From CAISDA01 sp050258555 (GTDB lineage: Bacteria; Bacteroidota; Ignavibacteria; UBA10030; UBA8401): 18,236 bases of DNA. The DNA is taken from assembly GCA_050258555.1 (NCBI GenBank), contig JBLMZA010000168.1, positions 1 through 18,236 of the forward strand. The letters are read 5' to 3'. The notes below the pieces were generated by a model. That model saw only the letters and a program-made list of their open reading frames with translations. It made no database searches and was not told the origin of the DNA. Shown here piece by piece: positions 6,873 to 13,542 of this stretch; within the stretch, counting starts at the first letter, position 1; every line of letters starts with the position of its first letter. The position numbers and the translations under genes were made by a program.

Positions 6873-7430
6873 TCAGATTTTTGAAACCATTCGCAGCATA
6901 GAGCGTTCTTCCGTATAATTGAGCACGGCATTGATCGGAACCCAGACAAGGTCATGGGATTCGTCGCTGATGGTCAGCGGAATCCTGCTGTCTGCCTCAC
7001 ATAAATAACGTATATCATAATGATAATGTTCCGGCTCGTCCTTGCGCGCCGGAATCAGATGCACATCCAGATCGAAAATGCTGTCTGAAACCGCGCGCAC
7101 CTCTTTCAGTCCCGATTCCTCTTCGGCCTCGCGCAGCGCCACGCCCAGAATGTCGCCCTCGCCGTCGGCATGCCCCCCGAGCTGGAGCCAGCGGTTGAGC
7201 TTTTTATGATGCGTCAGAAGCACATGCGTGCGCTCGAAATTCACGACGAGCGCCGAGCCGGTGATATGCCCGGTCAGGCACGTGCGCTCGAAACAGTCCT
7301 CGTGCGTCCGGACAAACTCGATTGTGCGGAGCCGCATTTTTTCTTCATGTGTGTCGTCCGGATGGTATGCCTCCAATTCCTTCAAGAGCTGATCTCGATG
7401 CATGCTGAATCTGTCTTCCTTCCCATTCAT
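6873..7430 (-). CDS. Nudix hydrolase
   Basis: The product has 185 residues from the ATG at 7430-7428. After an N-terminal helical region (HRDQLLKELEAYHPDD) comes a Nudix fold with WLQLGGHADGEGDILGVA followed by REAEEESGL. The REAEEESG catalytic core that binds Mg2+ is intact. The first Glu of the canonical G-x5-E-x7-REUxEExGU box falls on a Gly, with a Glu one position earlier, as I recall for the GGHxDGD subgroup. The family cleaves nucleoside diphosphates linked to another group X; the substrate cannot be told here. The frame runs on to 7607, but that extension collides with the divergent gene. The chosen start has AGGA 4 nt upstream; an ATG at 7403 is an alternative. It heads the apaG-DUF2279-DUF1207 run. 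Confidence 0.85.
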   Translation of the reverse strand: MNGKEDRFSMHRDQLLKELEAYHPDDTHEEKMRLRTIEFVRTHEDCFERTCLTGHITGSALVVNFERTHVLLTHHKKLNRWLQLGGHADGEGDILGVALREAEEESGLKEVRAVSDSIFDLDVHLIPARKDEPEHYHYDIRYLCEADSRIPLTISDESHDLVWVPINAVLNYTEERSMLRMVSKI

Positions 7431-7446
7431 TGATCCTGTACTGTTT

Positions 7447-7452
7447 AATATA
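7447..7452 (-). promoter_or_regulatory. Possible -10 box of the Nudix-apaG run
   Basis: TATATT lies on the minus strand 16 nt before the Nudix start codon, in an AT-rich gap of about 150 bp between divergent genes. No good -35 box stands 16-18 nt upstream (best TCTTTA), so this is a weak call. Confidence 0.3.
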
Positions 7453-7583
7453 GAGTAACAGATTTGCGCTAAAGAATCAATTGCGCGGCGCGCTTCCTGA
7501 TAATTTATTTTACCGAAGAATTTCGTATGTTGCTCATGATAGCGGATGTTCATTTTTTTCACCAGACGGAGACTCTCCACTCT

Positions 7584-9908
7584 ATGGATCGCCGCAGTGC
7601 ACTTCAATTGCTCGGACTCTCCGGGAGCGCGCTTCTGCTTCCCGGATCGCTTCTCAATCCGTTTGACGCCGCCAGCGGCGATCTTCCCCGGCTCGACACC
7701 GGCGCCGTGCTCGCGCGCTTGAAGGACGAGCCTGCCGCGGCGGCCTTTGTGCGCTTCGAGCGCGGCATCATGCGTCTGTATCTCAACGGGCGCGAGGAAT
7801 TTCCTTTTTTTGCGGTGAGCGTGGGACTCTCGAAAACCATCAAAGGCTACCGAAAATCCGGCATCCGCTTTTTTCAGCCTTTAATCGGACTCACCGACTG
7901 CTGGAGCGCTCCCGGCACATACGACTTCGCGAAGCTCGATGCGTATTTCGCGCAGCTGCTCGATGCCGTTCCCGATGCCGTCTTTCTGCCGCGCATCCAT
8001 CTGTATGCGCCCGAGTGGTGGCGCCGCGCGCATGAAGGCGAGATGGTGAAGTTCGGCCTGCCCATTCCCGATTCCGCGTACAGAATCAAGCCCTTCGTGG
8101 TGGAAGGAGAGTTCAACTGGTGGCAGCTCGTCGACGGCGATCTTCCCTCCCTCCAGTCGCAGGAATGGAAAGCCGACGTCTCCGATCTCTTCCGCGCCTA
8201 CATCCGGCACATCGAGGACTCGCCGCTCAAAAGCCGCATCATGGGCTATCATGTGGTGGGCGGCATGACCGCCGAGTGGCACTATCCGGCCGCACGGTTC
8301 CTGCCCGATTATTCGGAGCCGATGCAGCAGGCGGCCGGCCCCGTGCCGACCGTCGACAAGCGCATCCATGCGATGAAAGGACTGTTGCGAGATCCGGCCA
8401 AGGAAGCAAGTGTGATCGACTTCTATCGGAAATTCCATACGCATAACGCCGAAACGGTGCTGTCATTCCTCCGGATCGTGAAGGAGGAAACCAACCGGCG
8501 CGTGCTCGCAGGCACGTTCTATTGCTATGCAATGGAAAACGTCCAGATCCAGGAAGCGGGGCATCTCGTGCCGGAGATCCTTCTTCAAAGCGAGGATGTC
8601 GATTACATCGCCAGTCCCTATACCTATCAGCATTCGAACGTGCCGGGAGCGCCCGTCTCGGCAAGCGACGTGGTCGATGATGCTGGACATTATCTCGGTC
8701 GGGCGCGCGGCGTGGGCGGCGACGGCGGCTTCCGCACCTTGGCCGAGTCGCTCAGGCGCCACAGGAAACTCTTCATCTCCGAGATCGATCCGACGACGTA
8801 TCTCGAGAAAACCGTTTCGACCGAAGGCGGTTCGGGGCATGAGACGGTTGAAGGCTCGCTTGCCATTCTTCGGCGCGATATCGGCAACGTGCTTGCCACG
8901 GGCAACGGAGGCTGGCTCTTCGACTTCGGGCACAGTCCCTCGTTCACCGCCGGCAGAGGATGGTATGACGACGAGCCGATGCATCGGGAAATTGGTGCGC
9001 TCATGGAGCTCGGGGCAAAGCGCTCATCGATCGAGAGCGGACCTGTTTCCGAGATCGCCTGCGTCTATGACATGAAGAGCTATTTCGTGTCGCAGCACTG
9101 GAAGGCCGAAGAGCCGTGGGAGTCCGCCGGCATACGCACCTGCGATACGATCAATCACTGGTTCGTCAACACGCAGGCCCGCACCATCCACCGCATCGGC
9201 GCCCCGGCGGACTTTCTCTACCGGTTCGATCTTGACAAGGAGGATGTGAAGCGCTACCGGCTCTTCCTCATGGTCAATCCGTTTTATCTCGATGCCTCGG
9301 AATGCGCCGCGCTGCGCGCGCTCTTCCAGGACAGCGGCGTGACGGTCATCTGGTATTATGCGCCGGGGTATGTGACGCCGGAAAAGCTCGATATCGAGCG
9401 GATGCGCTACCTGACCGGATTTTCCTTCAGCGTGAATGAGAAGCCGGGACCGATGATGATACGCACGGTCTCGGCCGATAACGCACAAGCGGGAAACCAC
9501 CTTCCTGCCGATTTCGAATTCGGGGTGAAAAAAGCGCACGCCCCGCGCTTTACGGTGAAGCCGTCGGGACAGGTGCGCGTGCTCGGCACATGGAGCGGGA
9601 CAAAAGACGCGGCATTCGCCGAGCGCACATACGACGGCTGGCGCTCCATCTATGTCGGCACCGCGCCGCTGCCGGTGGAGCTGCTGCGCCCGCTGGCCGC
9701 GCAGGCTGGCGTGCGATTCTGGAGCAGCGAAGCGGACGTCGTGCGCGGCACGGAATCGATGGCGATGGTGGTCGCATCGAAGGACGGCACGCGCACGATC
9801 GAACTTCCTTCGTCGATGGAGATGCAGGGAAAGACAGGAGCCGCATCAAAGCGCCACACGCTCACGATGAAATTCGGAGAGGTGGCGGTGTTTCAAAAGC
9901 AGAAATAA
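7584..9908 (+). CDS. Secreted GH-A clan glycoside hydrolase-like protein (GH42-like)
   Basis: The product has 774 residues from the ATG at 7584. The N-terminus MDRRSALQLLGLSGSALLLPG looks like a twin-arginine (Tat) export signal, so the enzyme is probably folded before export. Residues about 60-420 read like a (beta/alpha)8 barrel. GMTAEWHY places a candidate acid/base Glu near residue 231, and KLFISEIDP a candidate nucleophile Glu near residue 400, at strand-end positions as in GH42 and related clan GH-A families. A flavodoxin-like domain follows (about 540-615; KRYRLFLMVNPFYLDASECAALRAL), which resembles the beta-galactosidase trimerisation domain, and then a beta-rich C-terminus. The substrate is unknown. 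No other carbohydrate genes are nearby. The frame extends to 7527, but the later start gives the export signal. Base composition resembles the neighbours. Confidence 0.7.
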   Translation: MDRRSALQLLGLSGSALLLPGSLLNPFDAASGDLPRLDTGAVLARLKDEPAAAAFVRFERGIMRLYLNGREEFPFFAVSVGLSKTIKGYRKSGIRFFQPLIGLTDCWSAPGTYDFAKLDAYFAQLLDAVPDAVFLPRIHLYAPEWWRRAHEGEMVKFGLPIPDSAYRIKPFVVEGEFNWWQLVDGDLPSLQSQEWKADVSDLFRAYIRHIEDSPLKSRIMGYHVVGGMTAEWHYPAARFLPDYSEPMQQAAGPVPTVDKRIHAMKGLLRDPAKEASVIDFYRKFHTHNAETVLSFLRIVKEETNRRVLAGTFYCYAMENVQIQEAGHLVPEILLQSEDVDYIASPYTYQHSNVPGAPVSASDVVDDAGHYLGRARGVGGDGGFRTLAESLRRHRKLFISEIDPTTYLEKTVSTEGGSGHETVEGSLAILRRDIGNVLATGNGGWLFDFGHSPSFTAGRGWYDDEPMHREIGALMELGAKRSSIESGPVSEIACVYDMKSYFVSQHWKAEEPWESAGIRTCDTINHWFVNTQARTIHRIGAPADFLYRFDLDKEDVKRYRLFLMVNPFYLDASECAALRALFQDSGVTVIWYYAPGYVTPEKLDIERMRYLTGFSFSVNEKPGPMMIRTVSADNAQAGNHLPADFEFGVKKAHAPRFTVKPSGQVRVLGTWSGTKDAAFAERTYDGWRSIYVGTAPLPVELLRPLAAQAGVRFWSSEADVVRGTESMAMVVASKDGTRTIELPSSMEMQGKTGAASKRHTLTMKFGEVAVFQKQK

Positions 9909-9914
9909 GAAAAG

Positions 9915-9989
9915 AGGGCGAAGCAGCGCTTCGCCCCACATAAAGCGGTTGCGTATCTGTGCAGGGCGCAGCAGCGCTTCGCCCCACAT
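9915..9989. repeat. Tandem pair of REP-like palindromes
   Basis: Two 27-nt copies at 9915-9941 and 9963-9989, offset by 48 bp, differ at one position. The first copy is a hairpin with arms GGGCGAAGC and GCTTCGCCC around AGC; the A-to-C change in the second copy opens one pair. Both end CCACAT. They fill the gap between the converging glycosidase and dehydrogenase genes and may terminate or stabilise both mRNAs. A related palindrome is at 13439-13467. Confidence 0.8.
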
Positions 9990-9998
9990 GACAACAAC

Positions 9999-10943
9999 TC
10001 ATACTGCGTTGACGGGGGCGCCTTCCTGGTAACTCCGGAGATTGTCGGCGATCACGTCGATGAGCCTGGTGCGCGCGGCAAACGTGGCCCAGCCGATATG
10101 CGGCGTGATCACGCAGTTCTTCGCCGAAAGAAGCGGATTCTCCTTCGAGGGCGGCTCTGTCGAAACCACATCGATGCCCGCGCCGGCGATTTTTCCCTGA
10201 TCGAGCGCGAGAGCGAGCGCCGCTTCATCCACGATCGGTCCCCGGCTTGTATTGATGAGAAAGGCCAAGGGCTTCATGAGCGCGAGCCGCTCTTCATCGA
10301 CCAGGTGCTTCGTCTCGGGCGTGAGCGGGCAATGCAGCGAGATGACGTCCGATTCACGGAAGAGTTTTTCAAGATCCACATTCTCCACTCCTTCCTCTTC
10401 CACCTTCCGGCGCGATGACGCCACAACGCGCATGCCGAAGGCGCGCGCAATCTGTGCCACCGCCTTCCCGATCGCGCCAAAGCCGACGATGCCGAATGTG
10501 CCGCCCGAGAGTTCGATCAAGGGCGAGACGGCGTAGCTGAAATCCTTCGACGTGGCCCAGCGTCCCGCATGCACGCTTTCCGAGTGCGCGCCCGCATGGT
10601 GCGTCAGTTCAAGCAGCAGCGCAAAGACGAGCTGCGCCACGCTTGATGTGCTGTAGGCCGGCACATTCGTTACGGTGATGCCGCGAGCGTGCGCCGCCTC
10701 GACGTCCACGATATTGTAGCCCGTGGCCATCACGCCGATATATTTCAATTTCGGCAGTTTTTCAAAGAGCTCGGCAGAAAGCGCGACTTTGTTCGTCAGT
10801 ATCGCATCGGCCTCCTTCACGCGCTCATAGACCTCCTCGGGAGCCGTCCGCTCGTACATGGTGCAGTTGCCCAGCGCCTCAACGCGCTGCCAGCTCAGAT
10901 CGCCGGGATTGATGGGATAGGTATCGAGTGCCACAATGCTCAT
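9999..10943 (-). CDS. D-2-hydroxyacid dehydrogenase (glycerate/hydroxypyruvate type)
   Basis: The product has 314 residues from the ATG at 10943-10941; the ATG just before it (10946) and one at 10967 are alternatives. MSIVALDTYPINPGDLSW matches the usual start of glycerate dehydrogenase-like proteins. The NAD-binding loop is GFGAIGKAVAQIARAFGM. The catalytic triad is present: Arg in NTSRGPIVDE, Glu in GIDVVSTEPP and His in ITPHIGWAT. The family interconverts 2-oxo acids and D-2-hydroxyacids in the cytosol using NAD(P)H. Glycerate, glyoxylate or hydroxypyruvate are likely substrates, but specificity cannot be fixed from sequence. It is monocistronic, with its own promoter, and divergent from the kinase operon. 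Confidence 0.9.
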   Translation of the reverse strand: MSIVALDTYPINPGDLSWQRVEALGNCTMYERTAPEEVYERVKEADAILTNKVALSAELFEKLPKLKYIGVMATGYNIVDVEAAHARGITVTNVPAYSTSSVAQLVFALLLELTHHAGAHSESVHAGRWATSKDFSYAVSPLIELSGGTFGIVGFGAIGKAVAQIARAFGMRVVASSRRKVEEEGVENVDLEKLFRESDVISLHCPLTPETKHLVDEERLALMKPLAFLINTSRGPIVDEAALALALDQGKIAGAGIDVVSTEPPSKENPLLSAKNCVITPHIGWATFAARTRLIDVIADNLRSYQEGAPVNAV

Positions 10944-10990
10944 CATATCAAATACTCTTTCATGCAAGTGAGAAGTTCAGGGAAAGATGT

Positions 10991-11019
10991 ATTATAAAAA
11001 AGCCCGCGTTAACTTACAA
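10991..11019 (-). promoter_or_regulatory. Promoter of the hydroxyacid dehydrogenase
   Basis: On the minus strand TTGTAA (11019-11014) and a perfect TATAAT (10996-10991) are spaced by 17 nt. The predicted start near 10984 gives a leader of about 40 nt. The region also separates this gene from the divergent kinase operon, for which no equally good promoter is seen. Confidence 0.65.
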
Positions 11020-11072
11020 GGTTCCCGCCCCCTCAACGTCAAGTATTTCCTTTTCGTGCCGATAATTCCTGT

Positions 11073-12296
11073 ATGGAAACACTTGTCGATGAGCATATCC
11101 GATCCTCCTCCGAGCTTGAAACAGAAGCGCAGCTGCGCGCGACGACATCGCTGCAGACGGCGATCCTGAACGGGGCGAACTATGCCATCATGGCCACCAC
11201 GCGCGAGGGAGTGATACAGGTCTTCAATCCCGCGGCGCAGATCCTGCTCGGCTACCGTGCCGACGAGGTCGCGGGCCGCGCAACACCGCTCCTGTTTCAT
11301 GATCGGGAGGAACTCGCGCGGCGCGCCGAGCGCTATACGCGCGAATACGGCCGGGGGATCGCCCCGGACGTCGAAGTCTTCACGGTCATCGCCAATCTGG
11401 GTCTGGTCGACGAATCCGAGTGGACCTACATCAGAAAAAACGGCACGCGCTTCCCCGTCTTCCTCTCGATCACCGCGCTCTACGACGCCAACGAGAACAT
11501 CACGGGATATCTGCACATCGCGTCCGACATCACCGACCGCAAGCGCGCCGAAGAGGAGCTGCTGGTGGCGCTGAAGAAGGAAAAGGAATTGAGCGAGCTC
11601 AAGACGAGCGTCGTCACCATGGTCTCGCACGAATTCCGCACGCCGATGGCATCGATCCTTTCCTCCGTTGAAATGCTCGAGCGCTACGGGCGCAATTGGA
11701 ACGAGGAGAAAGCCGGCAAGGCCGTGAAGCATTACGAGCGCGTCAAGGACAGCATCCGGAGGCTCACCCAATTGCTCGATGAAGTGCTCTTTGTGGAAAG
11801 CGCCGACTCGGGCGGATTCGTCTTCACGCCGGCCCGCTTTTCTCTTGCCGGTCTCTGCCAGTCGGTGGCCGACGATCTGATGATGATCGCCCTCAAGGCC
11901 GATAAGAAGATCGTCCAGACGATCGACGCCTCGCTCTCGGACTTCACGGGCGATGAACGACTGATACGGCATATCGTGACCAATCTCCTTTCGAATGCCG
12001 TCAAATATTCACACGAAGGAAGCACGATCGAATTCGATGTCAGGGCCGAAGTGCTCTGCGTCGTCGTCACCGTCTGCGATCACGGCATCGGCATCGCCGA
12101 AGAGGACCTGGCGCATATCTTCGAGCCCTTCAAGCGCGCGCGAAACGTGGGCGACATCCAGGGCACGGGACTCGGTCTGTCGATCGTCAAGCGTTGCGTC
12201 GAGATGCACAAAGGCGGCGTCACGCTTTCGAGCACGCCGGGCAGCGGCACCACGGCGACCGTGACGCTTCCCTACACCACGCTTGAACCAGAATAA
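11073..12296 (+). CDS. PAS-domain sensor histidine kinase
   Basis: The product has 407 residues and no membrane segment, so it is a cytosolic sensor. A PAS domain spans about 26-155 (YAIMATTREGVIQVFNPAAQILLGY, ending GYLHIASDITDRKRAEEEL). A HisKA dimerisation domain carries the phosphoacceptor His186 in VSHEFRTPM. The HATPase_c domain has the N-box NLLSNAVKYS (304-313), the G1 box DHGIGI (336-341) and the G2 box GTGLGLS (364-370). It autophosphorylates with ATP and passes the phosphate to a receiver, probably the one in the next gene, 25 nt downstream. The signal sensed by the PAS domain is unknown. No clear Shine-Dalgarno precedes the ATG. Confidence 0.93.
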   Translation: METLVDEHIRSSSELETEAQLRATTSLQTAILNGANYAIMATTREGVIQVFNPAAQILLGYRADEVAGRATPLLFHDREELARRAERYTREYGRGIAPDVEVFTVIANLGLVDESEWTYIRKNGTRFPVFLSITALYDANENITGYLHIASDITDRKRAEEELLVALKKEKELSELKTSVVTMVSHEFRTPMASILSSVEMLERYGRNWNEEKAGKAVKHYERVKDSIRRLTQLLDEVLFVESADSGGFVFTPARFSLAGLCQSVADDLMMIALKADKKIVQTIDASLSDFTGDERLIRHIVTNLLSNAVKYSHEGSTIEFDVRAEVLCVVVTVCDHGIGIAEEDLAHIFEPFKRARNVGDIQGTGLGLSIVKRCVEMHKGGVTLSSTPGSGTTATVTLPYTTLEPE

Positions 12297-12321
12297 ATTG
12301 TTCCAGACAAGGACCGCCCGC

Positions 12322-13431
12322 ATGATGCAGAAAATTCTCATTATCGAAGACGATCTCAATATCCGCGAGAACGTCACAGAGCTCCTGGAGGACGAAGGGT
12401 ATCTCGTCTTCTCGGCCTCGAACGGCGCGGACGGCATCGCCCTGGCGCTCGAAAAGAGTCCCGATCTTGTCATCTCGGATGTCATGATGCCGGGCCTGGA
12501 CGGCTACGGCGTGCTCCAGCACATGCGCGCCAATGCCTTGCTTGCCATCACGCCCTTCATCTTCCTGACGGCCAAAGCCGACAAGCCCGACTTCAGAACC
12601 GGCATGGAACTCGGCGCCGACGATTATCTCACGAAGCCGTTCACGCACGAGGAGCTTTTGCAGGCCGTCCGTTCGCGGCTTTCGAAGCAGACGCTCGTGA
12701 AAGAGGAAACCGAAAAGAAGATCAACGATCTTCGGAAGAATATCACGTACGCCTTGCCGCACGAGCTGCGCACGCCCTTGAGCGGCATTATCGGTCCGGC
12801 CAAGATGATGCTCGATGCGCTCGATGAGCTATCGAAGGATGACATGCGCGACTTTCTGCGCATCATCTACGAGTCCGGAGAACGTCTGCACCGGCTCATA
12901 CAGAATTTTCTGCTCTATACGCAGCTCGAGATGGATATCCGAAACGCGGAGCAAATGGCCGTGATGCGCAAAGGTTCGACGCTCTCGGGCGATGAAGTGA
13001 TACAGAAATCCGCGTGGGAGCGCGCGCTCGTGCATAAGCGCCAGGAGGATCTCACATGCGCGCTCGAGCCGGCAACGATCGGCATGGCGCGCGAGCATCT
13101 GGAAAAAATCACGATGGAGCTCGTCGATAACGCGATGAAATTTTCCGGCGCCGGACAAGCGGTCTCCGTCGCCGGCACCGCTTCCGAGGGATCGCTCTGC
13201 TATACGCTTTGCGTCACCGATCACGGCAAAGGCATCCATGCCGATGAGATCGGTTCGATCGGCGCATTCGTGCAATTCAAGCGGAAGTTTTACGAGCAGC
13301 AGGGCACGGGTCTCGGACTCACGATCGTCAAGCGATTGATCGAGATGCACGGAGGCGCATTCAGAATCGACAGCGCGCCCGGACGCGGCACGACCGTCAC
13401 GGCGATGCTGCCGCTTTCGCATGACTCCTGA
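12322..13431 (+). CDS. Receiver-histidine kinase hybrid protein
   Basis: The product has 369 residues from the ATG at 12322 (MMQKILIIEDD). AAGGA lies 8 nt upstream, and the start is 25 nt after the stop of the sensor kinase, so the two form an operon. A TTG at 12283 would add 13 residues and overlap the previous gene; this is less likely. A CheY-like receiver (about 3-120) has the acidic cluster EDD, the phosphoacceptor Asp53 in VISDVMMPG and Lys105 in LTKPF. A HisKA domain follows, with His147 in ALPHELRTP, and then HATPase_c (ELVDNAMKFS N-box; DHGKGI; GTGLGLT). There is no DNA-binding output. The receiver-first architecture lets the sensor upstream control a second kinase, a phosphorelay step whose final target lies elsewhere. 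Confidence 0.92.
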   Translation: MMQKILIIEDDLNIRENVTELLEDEGYLVFSASNGADGIALALEKSPDLVISDVMMPGLDGYGVLQHMRANALLAITPFIFLTAKADKPDFRTGMELGADDYLTKPFTHEELLQAVRSRLSKQTLVKEETEKKINDLRKNITYALPHELRTPLSGIIGPAKMMLDALDELSKDDMRDFLRIIYESGERLHRLIQNFLLYTQLEMDIRNAEQMAVMRKGSTLSGDEVIQKSAWERALVHKRQEDLTCALEPATIGMAREHLEKITMELVDNAMKFSGAGQAVSVAGTASEGSLCYTLCVTDHGKGIHADEIGSIGAFVQFKRKFYEQQGTGLGLTIVKRLIEMHGGAFRIDSAPGRGTTVTAMLPLSHDS

Positions 13432-13438
13432 AGCGTCA

Positions 13439-13467
13439 TGTAGGGCGAAATGCCATTTCGCCCTACA
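13439..13467. repeat. REP-like palindrome
   Basis: A perfect inverted repeat with 13-bp arms TGTAGGGCGAAAT (13439-13451) and ATTTCGCCCTACA (13455-13467) around GCC lies 7 bp after the stop of the receiver-kinase gene. It shares the AGGGCGAA and TTCGCCC arms with the pair at 9915-9989 while the inner bases differ in a compensated way, so the hairpin is kept. It probably acts as the 3' end of the kinase mRNA. Confidence 0.75.
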
Positions 13468-13511
13468 GAAAAGAAAAAGCCCTCGATGTCCGAATGCAGG
13501 ACATCGAGGGC
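13468..13511 (-). terminator. Rho-independent terminator of ppdK
   Basis: A perfect 13-bp hairpin has arms GCCCTCGATGTCC (13479-13491) and GGACATCGAGGGC (13499-13511) with a 7-nt loop. On the minus strand it is followed by TTTTTCTTTTC (13478-13468). It lies 31 bp after the ppdK stop and abuts the REP-like palindrome. Confidence 0.92.
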
Positions 13512-13542
13512 TTCGTGTTATCTACCGGCATTACAGAAGAAT

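Noticed and set aside
7431..7607. Upstream extension of the Nudix gene to 7607
   Set aside because: It would overlap the start of the divergent glycosidase gene and add residues outside the family; the ATG at 7430 has a ribosome-binding site.
9915..9989. Tandem palindromes as a CRISPR array
   Set aside because: There are only two copies, with a 21-bp gap and no cas genes; a third relative lies 3.5 kb away in another intergenic gap.
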